Positions 27,587-34,798 of a stretch of DNA of 64,000 nucleotides are shown piece after piece. Below the pieces are notes generated by a model. The model saw only the letters and a program-made list of their open reading frames with translations. It was not told where the DNA came from and made no database searches. Positions within the stretch are counted from its first letter, which is position 1, and every line of letters begins with the position of its first letter. Origin of the DNA: Verrucomicrobiota bacterium (GTDB taxonomy: Bacteria; Verrucomicrobiota; Verrucomicrobiia; Verrucomicrobiales; DEV007). The stretch covers positions 62,001 through 126,000 of the forward strand of contig JAGWVU010000006.1 in assembly GCA_018970725.1 (NCBI GenBank). The letters run 5' to 3'. The translations under genes were made by a program, and so were the position numbers.

Positions 27587-28918
27587 ATGCGTTACGAACC
27601 CTTCGATGCCGCCTTCTTCACCGAAAACCGCGCCCGGTTGTCCGCCCGGCTTCCCCGGGGCGCGGTCGCCATTGTCCACTCCCACGACCTCATCACAACG
27701 AGTGCGGACGGCAGCCTGCCCTTCCGGCAGAACAGTGATTTCTTTTACCTCACCGGCATCGAGCAGGAGGAGTCCGTGCTCATCCTGGACCCGTCCGCCG
27801 CGGAAGTTGCGGACCGGGAGCGCCTCTTCCTCCGCGAAACCTCGGACCTCATCCGCATCTGGGAAGGTGACCGCCTCACCCGGGAACAGGCCGTGGAGCG
27901 CAGCGGCGTGACCCGGGTCGATTGGACGGACGGCTTCGAACCCGCCCTGCGCCGGTTGCTCCGCCAGCGCAAGACCGTTTTCCTCAATGCCAACGAGCAT
28001 CCGCGGTCCGGAGCGGAACTCTTCAGCCGGGACGACCGGTTCCGCCGCAACCTTCAGGACTGGTATCCGCACCACCGCTATGAACGGCTGGCTCCCCAGC
28101 TTCACGAGCAACGCGAGATCAAGCGCACGCCGGAACTGGCCGCCACCCGGGAAGCCTGCCGGATCACCAGTGACGGATTCCGGCGCCTCCTCGGCTTCGT
28201 CCGGCCCGGAGTGACGGAGTTTGAGATCGAGGCGGAATTGCTTCACGAATTCCTGCGGCAACGCTCCCGTGGCTTCGCTTACACGCCGATCATTGCCAGC
28301 GGGGCCAACGCCTGCGTCCTGCACTACGTCGAGAACAACGCGGTCTGCAAGGATGGCGACCTCCTGTTGCTCGACATCGCCGCCGAGTATGCCCGCTACA
28401 ACGCGGACCTAACGCGCACCATTCCGGTCAATGGGCGGTTCACCCCCCGCCAACGCGCCGTTTACGAGGCCGTGCTGCGGGTGATGCGGCTCTGCATCCA
28501 TGAGTTGCTCCGCCCGGGAATCGACTTGCGCAAGGAATATCAACCCTCGGTGGGCCGGGCCGTGGAGCAGGAACTCCTCGGTCTCGGGCTTCTCGACCCC
28601 GCCGCGGTGGCGGAGGAACGGGCCAAGGACAACACCCCGGAGGAAGTAAAGGAGGAAAAACGGCTCTACCGCCGCTATTTCATGCACGGCACCTCACACA
28701 GCCTCGGTCTTGACGTGCACGACGTGCAACACCGCAACCGATTGGTCAAGGAAGGCATGGTCTTCACCGTGGAACCCGGGATCTACATCCGGGAAGAGGG
28801 GCTGGGCGTCCGCCTCGAAACCGAGGTTTTCATCGGTGCCAGCTGCAATGAAGACCTGATGCCCGGCGCCCCGATCGAACCGGACGAGATCGAGCATTTG
28901 ATGCGCGCCGGAAGGTGA
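27587..28918 (+). CDS. pepP: Xaa-Pro aminopeptidase (aminopeptidase P, M24B)
   Basis: 443 aa, the usual length for PepP. The N-terminal creatinase-like domain ('RARLSARLPRGAVAIVHS', 'SDFFYLTGIEQEESVLIL') is followed by the pita-bread catalytic domain. All five metal ligands are present: Asp263 and Asp274 ('DIAAEYARYNAD'), His371 ('HGTSHSLGLDVHD'), Glu in 'VEPGIYI' and Glu in 'LETEVFI'. It removes N-terminal residues preceding proline, using two Mn or similar ions, in the cytoplasm. The ATG at 27587 restores the conserved start; an upstream TTG overlaps the promoter. Two hairpin-plus-T-run structures follow the gene. Confidence 0.95.
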   Translation: MRYEPFDAAFFTENRARLSARLPRGAVAIVHSHDLITTSADGSLPFRQNSDFFYLTGIEQEESVLILDPSAAEVADRERLFLRETSDLIRIWEGDRLTREQAVERSGVTRVDWTDGFEPALRRLLRQRKTVFLNANEHPRSGAELFSRDDRFRRNLQDWYPHHRYERLAPQLHEQREIKRTPELAATREACRITSDGFRRLLGFVRPGVTEFEIEAELLHEFLRQRSRGFAYTPIIASGANACVLHYVENNAVCKDGDLLLLDIAAEYARYNADLTRTIPVNGRFTPRQRAVYEAVLRVMRLCIHELLRPGIDLRKEYQPSVGRAVEQELLGLGLLDPAAVAEERAKDNTPEEVKEEKRLYRRYFMHGTSHSLGLDVHDVQHRNRLVKEGMVFTVEPGIYIREEGLGVRLETEVFIGASCNEDLMPGAPIEPDEIEHLMRAGR

Positions 28919-28930
28919 ATCCGGTTTTTT
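28908..28930 (+). terminator. Short-stem intrinsic terminator overlapping the pepP stop codon
   Basis: CCGGA (28908-28912), a 7-nt loop containing the stop, and TCCGG (28920-28924) are followed directly by six T (28925-28930). The stem is only 5 bp, so efficiency may be modest. Confidence 0.5.
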
Positions 28931-29032
28931 CGTGGGGCGGATGAATGTCCGCGGGTGCCGCCCGTCTGATTGAATAGGAGAGGGCGCGTTCGCCCGATCC
29001 AAACAACCAACAACATCCTACCTCCTGGCCCA

Positions 29033-29070
29033 AAGGGCATCCCGGTTTCCCCGGGGTGCCCTTCCTTTTT
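29033..29070 (+). terminator. Strong intrinsic terminator between pepP and the ankyrin gene
   Basis: AAGGGCATCCC (29033-29043) pairs with GGGGTGCCCTT (29053-29063), with one T-G pair, across a GC-rich loop, and CCTTTTT follows (29064-29070). It sits between convergent genes and could act partly in both directions. The 100 nt before it carry no gene, so it may end a separate small transcript. Confidence 0.7.
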
Positions 29071-29097
29071 GGGCTTCATGACGCCGGGAGGGCCGGG

Positions 29098-29568
29098 TCA
29101 CTCGACCGCCTGACACTCGAGCCGCCGGGGACGGAGACCGCGCCGTCCCCGGACGCCATCCGGGGACGGCACCCCGGGACGCCTGCCCGCCTCAAAGGGA
29201 AGGATCCGGCCGTTGATGCGCCCCGGCGGGGCCGCCCAGCCTTCCATCTCCTCCTCTCCGTCGTAGACCGACGGAGGCACCATCGGGGTGGCCCGTGACG
29301 GCGCCCCTTCCATCAGGGCGGCCACGATCTGGTCCATCGTCTCCAACCGCGTCAAACGGCTTTTGCGCAGAAAGGGACCCGGATCGGCTCCCGCCTCAAG
29401 GAGATGCCTGACCATCTCCCCGTTTCCCTTCATGATGGCGGCGAACATCGGCCCCCCGCCATCCGCGTTGACATCCGCCCCTTCGGCCAAAGCCCGCTGG
29501 AAATCCGCAAGGGATCCGACTTTGCAAGCTAACTCCAATTCTCGATGTGCAGACCATGCTCGTCCCAT
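29098..29568 (-). CDS. Small ankyrin-repeat protein
   Basis: 156 aa from the ATG at 29568. A TTG at 29598 is better read as part of a -35 box. Two ankyrin-type helix pairs are visible: 'ELELACKVGSLADFQRALAEGADVN' spans ~8-32, and 'PMFAAIMKGNGEMVRHLLEAGADP' spans ~38-61. A helix 'TMDQIVAALMEG' follows, and then an Arg/Pro/Gly-rich tail (~100-156) without recognisable structure. There is no signal peptide. Two repeats are fewer than usual, so it may be a fragment or need a partner. The role is probably protein binding. It is convergent with pepP and lies downstream of efp. Confidence 0.72.
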   Translation of the reverse strand: MGRAWSAHRELELACKVGSLADFQRALAEGADVNADGGGPMFAAIMKGNGEMVRHLLEAGADPGPFLRKSRLTRLETMDQIVAALMEGAPSRATPMVPPSVYDGEEEMEGWAAPPGRINGRILPFEAGRRPGVPSPDGVRGRRGLRPRRLECQAVE

Positions 29569-29573
29569 GGGGA

Positions 29574-29603
29574 TGCATGCATCACGAACCAGGGGCAAGT
29601 CAA
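29574..29603 (-). promoter_or_regulatory. Candidate leaderless promoter of the ankyrin gene (TTGACT-N18-CATGCA)
   Basis: TTGACT lies at 29598-29603 (5/6 to consensus) and CATGCA at 29574-29579, with an 18-bp spacer. It ends 5 nt before the ATG at 29568. Confidence 0.4.
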
Positions 29604-29695
29604 GGACAGCAGCGCCTCGCAGGTCACCGGGAAGGCGTAAATGCGGATAAGGGATTTCCCCAAGGCCCGGATTTTCCTAACGAAAAGGCAGGAAA

Positions 29696-30259
29696 TCAAG
29701 CCCGCCCGAGATACTTGCCATCCTCCGTGTTCACCCGGATGCGTTCCCCCGCCTTGATGAATAGAGGGACTTGGACCTCAAGACCGGTCTCGAGTTTGGC
29801 CGGCTTGTAGACGTTGGTGGAGCTGTCACCCTTGAGACCTTCCGGGGATTCGGCCACGGTGAATTCCATGGTCGGGGGAGGCTCGACGGCGGCGATGGAC
29901 TCGTTGGTGAAGATGAGGGTGTATTTCTGATTCTCGACCAGATAACCCTTGATGTCCTCGACCAGGTGCCTCGGAACAATGACATCGTCATAGGTCTCCG
30001 AGTGGAGGAAGTGGTAGCCGGACTGGTCCGCGTAGCTGTATTCGTAATCCTCACGGGTTACCGGCACCACCTCCACGGAATCGTTGGGCGTGAAGCGTAG
30101 GTGATTGACCTTGCCGGTGGCAAGGCTGCGGACGGACGCCTGAACGTAGGCCCGGTTGTTGGGCGGGGTTTTGTGAATCAACTCTTCCACCATGCAAACG
30201 TCATTGTTGTGACGGATTGCCTGACCTCTGCGAACGGACGTGATGTTTGCCTTTGCCAT
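29696..30259 (-). CDS. efp: Translation elongation factor P with Asn at the tip position 34
   Basis: 187 aa, the standard EF-P length with KOW-like N-domain and two OB domains ('SSTNVYKPAKLETGLEVQVPLFIKAGERIRVNTEDGKYLGRA' region at the C-terminus). EF-P enters the ribosomal E site and relieves stalling at polyproline stretches. The tip loop reads 'TPPNNRAY' (31-38), so the residue normally modified (Lys34 or Arg34) is Asn34. Neither EpmA/B nor EarP-type partners are near. This suggests an unmodified EF-P, as seen in some lineages. The ATG at 30259 has no Shine-Dalgarno sequence (the preceding bases are CCTCCC). It follows the L,D-transpeptidase gene by 69 bp. Confidence 0.95.
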   Translation of the reverse strand: MAKANITSVRRGQAIRHNNDVCMVEELIHKTPPNNRAYVQASVRSLATGKVNHLRFTPNDSVEVVPVTREDYEYSYADQSGYHFLHSETYDDVIVPRHLVEDIKGYLVENQKYTLIFTNESIAAVEPPPTMEFTVAESPEGLKGDSSTNVYKPAKLETGLEVQVPLFIKAGERIRVNTEDGKYLGRA

Positions 30260-30269
30260 GGGAGGATCA

Positions 30270-30298
30270 CGTTAAGCGCATTCCGGAGGGAATCGCAA
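30270..30298 (-). promoter_or_regulatory. Candidate promoter of efp (TTGCGA-N17-TTAACG)
   Basis: TTGCGA lies at 30293-30298 and TTAACG at 30270-30275, with a 17-bp spacer. It ends 10 nt before the efp ATG, giving a predicted leader of about 3-4 nt. Confidence 0.38.
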
Positions 30299-30328
30299 GA
30301 GAATCACTGCGCCACCGCATCCCCCGGG

Positions 30329-31423
30329 TCACGACGGCTGCAGCCACCAGAACAACGGCTTCCGGGCCGGGCCCGCCGGTTGGGGCGGCTTGGGCTTGGG
30401 ATTCGGACTGGGACGCGGACCTTCGATGATAACCGGTATCCCCTTGGTGATCATTGCGGCGAGCCGGATCGCGTCCCAGTTCGCCGTCCGCATGCAACCA
30501 TGACTCGAGGCCCGACCGATCGTCTCCGGCTGGTTCGTCCCGTGGATCCCGATGCCCGGCTTGCTCAAACCGATCCAGAGAATGCCCACCGGGTTGTTGG
30601 GGCCGATCGGCAGCTGGTAAAATTCGTCACTGCGGACCCCGTATTCGAGCACGCTCTCGTCCCAGCGGAACGTGGGCATGCGCGTGATCCCCACGATCTT
30701 CCAATGGCCCGGTGGCGTCGCCAAACGTCCGCTGCCCGGGGTGATGGGGAAACTCGCCACCAACGGTCCACAGGCATCGGCATAAACCTCCAGCATCCGT
30801 TCCCGGGTGTCGATGAAGATCATCCGGTTGCGGAATTCCGGCACTTCCGGAAGGCTCGGCATGGGGGTGAGATCTTCGATCCGGAAGGGTTCCACATTCG
30901 GCACCTTGAGGACGTCGCCCGGTCGCAAGCCGTCGAGGTCGGGCCCCGGACGTTCCCCGCCCTGTTCCCCGGCGGGCGGGCGATTGATGAGGCGCAGCAT
31001 CTCTTCGGAGCTGTGGAAACGCTCCGCCAGAAACTCGAGCAAGGAGGCGTAAGGCAGATACTTCCTCAGGCTCTGCTGGGCGGGCTTGGCCGGGACGGAA
31101 CCGATGAATTTCAGATCTTCCTCCCGGATCGTGTAGGTGACGTAAAGTTGCGGCACGGCCGCGTGAAGATCGATGGCGTGCGCACCTGGGGGCGACGAGG
31201 GCATTCCTTGGGCGGATTGGAAACGATCCAGCGCCTTGGCCGTGAACTCACCCGGCAAACCGTCCAACTTCCCGGGTCCGAACAACTGGCGGTCCAGAAA
31301 GACCTGCAACCGCAGCAACTCTTCCGAAAAGACAGGCTTAGCCGCCGGGGCGGGCTCCTGCCCGGGAGCGGAAGAGGCGGCAAGGAAGAGGGTGGTCAGC
31401 AAGGAGACGAAGCGCGTCTTCAT
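30329..31423 (-). CDS. Exported L,D-transpeptidase (YkuD/ErfK family)
   Basis: 364 aa with a Sec signal (1-22). An N-terminal peptidoglycan-binding-like part ('FLDRQLFGPGKLDGLPGEFTAKALDRFQ', ~38-70) is followed by a LysM-like stretch (~120-170, 'LRPGDVLKVP'). The YkuD catalytic domain at ~200-345 shows 'GIGIHGTN' and 'SSHGCMR', with His308 and nucleophile Cys310. The enzyme makes 3-3 peptidoglycan cross-links or attaches proteins to the wall in the periplasm. The C-terminus is Pro-rich ('PNPKPKPPQPAG'). The ATG is immediately preceded by AGGAGG, too close for a standard ribosome-binding site. Confidence 0.94.
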   Translation of the reverse strand: MKTRFVSLLTTLFLAASSAPGQEPAPAAKPVFSEELLRLQVFLDRQLFGPGKLDGLPGEFTAKALDRFQSAQGMPSSPPGAHAIDLHAAVPQLYVTYTIREEDLKFIGSVPAKPAQQSLRKYLPYASLLEFLAERFHSSEEMLRLINRPPAGEQGGERPGPDLDGLRPGDVLKVPNVEPFRIEDLTPMPSLPEVPEFRNRMIFIDTRERMLEVYADACGPLVASFPITPGSGRLATPPGHWKIVGITRMPTFRWDESVLEYGVRSDEFYQLPIGPNNPVGILWIGLSKPGIGIHGTNQPETIGRASSHGCMRTANWDAIRLAAMITKGIPVIIEGPRPSPNPKPKPPQPAGPARKPLFWWLQPS

Positions 31424-31432
31424 CCTCCTGTC

Positions 31433-31462
31433 ACTACAAGAGCCAACCGACGAAAATGCAAA
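31433..31462 (-). promoter_or_regulatory. Candidate promoter of the L,D-transpeptidase gene (TTTGCA-N18-TGTAGT)
   Basis: TTTGCA lies at 31457-31462 and TGTAGT at 31433-31438, with an 18-bp spacer. It ends 9 nt before the ATG at 31423. Confidence 0.38.
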
Positions 31463-31500
31463 CGCCCCGCGCGGAAAACTGGGGGTCCGGGAACGGGCTG

Positions 31501-32010
31501 TTACTGTTTGGTGAAACGGACGAGGCCCTGGAGGGTTGTGTTTCCCGCGGGATCCGTCATCCGGACCTCCACCTCGTAGCGGCGGTCCTTGATCGTTTTC
31601 ACCAACCGGATCACAGAGGAACCCGGGACGCCGACCACCGGTTCCAGCGTGGCGACGAGGTTGGCCTCATCGATGTTCACGGAGTATTCCTGGACCGCGT
31701 CCGGTTGGGCAAGGTTTTTCCATCGCGCCCGGTAAATGCCCTCGATTTCGTGGGCGGAGTAGGTCCAGACATAATCCACCGGCTGGTCGTTGAGGAGGAG
31801 ATGTCCCTTGATGAGGAATTCGGTGCCGTCCTCGGTGAAGGAGCAAGCGATCTCGTTGCGGGCGGAAGAGGGTGGATGGTCGAGGGAGAGGAACTCGCCG
31901 TCCCCGGCCCACCCTCCCTCCAAGGCCTTGAAAAAGGCGTTGGTGCGAAGGTCTCCGGCAGCGAGGAGAGCCGGGAACAGAAGCCAAACGAAGGAAAGCA
32001 GAACCCGCAT
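31501..32010 (-). CDS. Exported protein of unknown function
   Basis: 169 aa from the ATG at 32010, which gives a clean Sec signal (1-19, 'LLAAG'). The mature part looks like a small lipocalin- or DUF1579-like beta barrel: an opening 'FKALEGGWAGDGEF', then strands 'FLIKGHLLLNDQPVDYVWTYSAHEIEGIYRARW', 'EYSVNIDEANLVATLE', 'IRLVKTIKDRRYEVEVRM'. 'LEGGWAGDGE' resembles the first strand of proteins that begin with 'LxGxWxGxG'. No catalytic motif is seen and the function is unknown. It lies upstream of the L,D-transpeptidase gene on the same strand (77-bp gap) and is divergent from the SH3 gene. Longer in-frame starts overlap that divergent gene and were rejected. Confidence 0.8.
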   Translation of the reverse strand: MRVLLSFVWLLFPALLAAGDLRTNAFFKALEGGWAGDGEFLSLDHPPSSARNEIACSFTEDGTEFLIKGHLLLNDQPVDYVWTYSAHEIEGIYRARWKNLAQPDAVQEYSVNIDEANLVATLEPVVGVPGSSVIRLVKTIKDRRYEVEVRMTDPAGNTTLQGLVRFTKQ

Positions 32011-32094
32011 CGGAAGGGCAATGAGCCGTTGAGAAACCACCTTCCTTGGTTCATAGCAGAGAACGCGGGTTCTCCGCAAGCCTCTTCGCCACCC

Positions 32095-32430
32095 ATGAAA
32101 TTCCAAGCCACCGCAGACTACCAGGTCACCGACCGAAACCCGCTTGTCCTCACCGCCGGAGAGGTGGTGCGCCTGGGACGCCCGGACCCGGGATGGCCGG
32201 GATGGGTTTGGGTCTCCGCCATCGACGGGCGGGGCAGCCATGTCCCGGAAGACCTTCTGGCCCCGCGCGAGGGCGGCACCGCGGAAGTGACCCGTTCATT
32301 CCAGGCCCGGGACCTCAGCGTCGTCAGGGGGGAAACGGTGGAATCGCTCCGCGAAGTCAAGGGGTGGCACTGGTGCCGCAATGAGCGGGGAGAAGAGGGC
32401 TGGCTGCCGGCCTATCTGCTGCGGGCTTGA
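32095..32430 (+). CDS. Tandem SH3-like domain protein
   Basis: 111 aa made of two variant bacterial SH3 domains. The first (~1-57) has 'FQATADYQVTDRNPLVLTAGEVV', 'GWPGWVWVSA' and 'SHVPEDLL'; the second (~62-111) has 'SFQARDLSVVRGETV', 'GWHWCRN' and 'EGWLPAYLL'. There is no signal peptide, so it is probably a cytoplasmic protein-binding module. Its TGA stop overlaps the ATG of the dehydratase gene (TGATG), which implies translational coupling. A TTGAGA-N16-TCATAG pair at 32029-32056 could be the promoter, about 38 bp upstream. Confidence 0.82.
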   Translation: MKFQATADYQVTDRNPLVLTAGEVVRLGRPDPGWPGWVWVSAIDGRGSHVPEDLLAPREGGTAEVTRSFQARDLSVVRGETVESLREVKGWHWCRNERGEEGWLPAYLLRA

Positions 32431-33404
32431 TGGATCCGGAGAGCGGGAACCTGCCTTCATTGGCCGAAATCAAGCAGGCGGAGGCCTTGGTCCGCCCCTT
32501 GATTCCGGAGACTCCGTGCCTCCGCTGGCCCGCGTTGGAGCAGGAACTCGGAGGCGAGCTTTGGATCAAGCACGAAAACCAAACCCCGGCCGGGGCCTTC
32601 AAAATCCGGGGCGGCTTGGTTTACCTTGATGAACTGACACGCCGCGAGCCGGACGTCCCGGGCGTGATCGCCGCAAGCACCGGCAATCATGGCCAGTCCA
32701 TCGCCCGGGCGGCGCGCCAAAAGGGCGTCCCCGCCTTCATCGTGGTGCCTAACGGAAACAATCCCGAAAAAAACCGGGCCATCCGTTCCCTCGGAGCGGA
32801 ACTGATCGAACACGGTCGCGAGTTCCAGGAGGCCCTCGAGTTTTCCCGGGAACTGGCCGCGCGCGAGGGCCTTCACCCGGTCCCCTCGTTTCATCCCTGG
32901 CTGGTGCGCGGCGTGGCCACCTACGGACTCGAATTGTTTCGCCAGGTCCCGGATCTCGATGCCGTCTTCGTCCCCATCGGCCTCGGATCCGGATTTTGCG
33001 GCCTGGCGTCCGCCCGAAGAGGTTTGGGGTCGCGCACCAAACTGATCGGCGTCGTCTCGGCCCATGCCCCGGCCTACGCCCTGTCGTTCCGGGCGGGCGG
33101 ATGGCGCAGCCAGCCCAGCACCACCACGGTGGCGGAAGGCGTGGCCTGCAGCACCCCGCATCCGGAGGCGCTGGCGTGGATTCTCCGGGAGGCCGACGAC
33201 GTGATCGAGGTCAGCGACGGGGAAACCCTCGCCGCGATGCGTGACTTCCTCCAAGGCACGGGGCAGGTGGCGGAGGGCGCGGGAGCCTTGGCTTACGCGG
33301 CGTTGCGGAAACAATCCGCGGCGTGGGGTGGCAGAAAGGTGGCCTGCATCTTGAGCGGGGGCAACCTCAGCTCCCGGTTGCTGGCCCGGATCTCGGCCTC
33401 TTGA
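32430..33404 (+). CDS. PLP-dependent threonine/serine dehydratase-like enzyme (fold type II)
   Basis: 324 aa from the ATG at 32430, which shares one base with the upstream stop. The PLP lysine lies in 'TPAGAFKIRGG' (~58), 'STGNHGQSIARAA' binds the phosphate/carboxylate region, and the glycine loop 'IGLGSGFCGLAS' replaces the usual GGGG. It matches catabolic threonine/serine dehydratases without the C-terminal ACT domain, and is also close to hydroxy-aspartate dehydratase and serine racemase. The altered glycine loop leaves the exact substrate open. It is cytoplasmic and translationally coupled to the SH3 protein, an unusual pairing. Confidence 0.9.
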   Translation: MDPESGNLPSLAEIKQAEALVRPLIPETPCLRWPALEQELGGELWIKHENQTPAGAFKIRGGLVYLDELTRREPDVPGVIAASTGNHGQSIARAARQKGVPAFIVVPNGNNPEKNRAIRSLGAELIEHGREFQEALEFSRELAAREGLHPVPSFHPWLVRGVATYGLELFRQVPDLDAVFVPIGLGSGFCGLASARRGLGSRTKLIGVVSAHAPAYALSFRAGGWRSQPSTTTVAEGVACSTPHPEALAWILREADDVIEVSDGETLAAMRDFLQGTGQVAEGAGALAYAALRKQSAAWGGRKVACILSGGNLSSRLLARISAS

Positions 33405-33462
33405 ATCCTTCCCTGACTCCGCCCTTGATTTGTTTCCGCAGGTTCCGGAAGTTTCCCTTCCC

Positions 33463-34026
33463 ATGGAGCCCGCCGACTGCTTTGCCCTCTTCGATCTTCC
33501 CCGGACCGCCCATCTCGATGAGTCGGTGCTGCGGGACCGTTACCACGAAAAGGTCCGGCGGCTCGTGGATCCGGTGGACGGTGGCGGCGAGGCCGGACGC
33601 ACGCTTCACCGGGCCCATGAAATCCTCGCGGACCCGGTGCAAAGGCTCCGCCATCTCCTGCAACTTCTCGCGCCGGAACGGAAAGCCGGAGGCACCGGCC
33701 TGTCCGGGGAACTGGTGGGGTTGTTCTCCGAAACTGGCTCCCTGCTGAGCCGGGCCGACGCCCTTTTGACCCGGCTCGGGCAGACCACGTCCGCCCTTGG
33801 CCGGGCGATGCTGGCGGCGGAAGAAGCCACGGTGCAGCTCGGCCTGCAGTCCATCCTCGGCAAGCTCACCCTGAAACGGGAAGAGGAGCTGGCCGGCTTG
33901 CCGGAAGTCCGCGTGGAAAATCTCGAGGCGCTGGAAGCGGTTTCAGGCCGGTTGCGCATGTTGCAAAAGTGGCAGGGGGAGGTCCAGGCCCGCCTGCTGC
34001 GCTTGCTCACGGGAAGCCCCCCGTGA
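33463..34026 (+). CDS. HscB-like co-chaperone with a degenerate J-domain
   Basis: 187 aa. The N-terminal ~75 residues follow the HscB J-domain plan ('CFALFDLPRTAHLDESVLRDRYHEKVRRL', then 'LHRAHEILADPVQRLRHLLQLL'). The HPD tripeptide needed to stimulate Hsp70 ATPase is replaced by 'VDPVDG'. The rest is an alpha-helical C-terminal bundle with abundant Leu, Glu and Arg. HscB normally delivers IscU to HscA in Fe-S assembly; without HPD that role is doubtful. The ATG at 33463 was chosen over an earlier TTG. No isc genes are nearby. Confidence 0.75.
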   Translation: MEPADCFALFDLPRTAHLDESVLRDRYHEKVRRLVDPVDGGGEAGRTLHRAHEILADPVQRLRHLLQLLAPERKAGGTGLSGELVGLFSETGSLLSRADALLTRLGQTTSALGRAMLAAEEATVQLGLQSILGKLTLKREEELAGLPEVRVENLEALEAVSGRLRMLQKWQGEVQARLLRLLTGSPP

Positions 34027-34078
34027 AATCAGATCCCGGGGATTGCGCCCGAAGCGGTTTGGCGGAAGACTGCACCGC

Positions 34079-34798
34079 GTGGACGCAGAACCCAATCCTC
34101 CGCGGGCCCGCTATTTTGTGGCGGGTTTGCTCACCGCCATCCCGCTGGCCGTGACCCTTTTCATCTTTGTCTGGTTGGTCCGTTTGCTCTCCGGGATCGG
34201 CCGGGGCCCAATCCTCCAACTCAAGCAAATCCTGGGACGATGGACGGAGTTCGATACCGGGTTTCTCGACTCGCAATGGTTTACGGACCTGCTGTCGGTC
34301 ATCCTCGTCGTTCTCGGCATCTATGTGCTCGGCGTCATGACGACCAACTTTCTCGGCCGGAAGATCATCGAGCTTTTCGAGGCCGTCTTGCACCGCATCC
34401 CCCTCGTGAAAACCGTCTATGGAGCCGTCAAGAAGTTGGTCACCATGATGCGGCACGATGAAGGCTCTCAGACCCAACGGGTTGTGTTGATCGATTTCCC
34501 CAGCCCCGAAATGAAAACGGTGGGCTTGATCACCCGCACCTTCACCGATGCCACCACCGGCCGTCGTCTCGCCGCCGTTTACGTGCCCACCACGCCGAAC
34601 CCGACCAACGGATTTCTCGAGATCGTGCCCATGGACAAGGTCACCTTCACCTCCCTCTCGATGGACGATGCCATGAGCATGGTGGTCTCCGGTGGGGCCA
34701 TCGCGCCGGATACCCTTCATTACGAGCAATCTTACGTTCCGGCCTCCAACGCACCGTCGACCGCGCCCGCCCCTGCCGCCGCTTCCCGGCTGCCCTGA
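34079..34798 (+). CDS. DUF502 family inner-membrane protein
   Basis: 239 aa from a GTG at 34079; a TTG at 34043 would add 12 residues. Two transmembrane helices lie at ~12-37 ('YFVAGLLTAIPLAVTLFIFVWLV' region) and ~70-95 ('DLLSVILVVLGIYVLGV'). The conserved DUF502 core follows: 'IPLVKTVYGAVKKLV', 'VVLIDFPSPEMKTVGLITR', 'VYVPTTPNPTNGFL' and 'MDDAMSMVVSGG'. The family is widespread and poorly characterised, with a cytoplasmic soluble domain facing the membrane. The 3' end overlaps the convergent nadD gene by 67 bp. Confidence 0.92.
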   Translation: MDAEPNPPRARYFVAGLLTAIPLAVTLFIFVWLVRLLSGIGRGPILQLKQILGRWTEFDTGFLDSQWFTDLLSVILVVLGIYVLGVMTTNFLGRKIIELFEAVLHRIPLVKTVYGAVKKLVTMMRHDEGSQTQRVVLIDFPSPEMKTVGLITRTFTDATTGRRLAAVYVPTTPNPTNGFLEIVPMDKVTFTSLSMDDAMSMVVSGGAIAPDTLHYEQSYVPASNAPSTAPAPAAASRLP

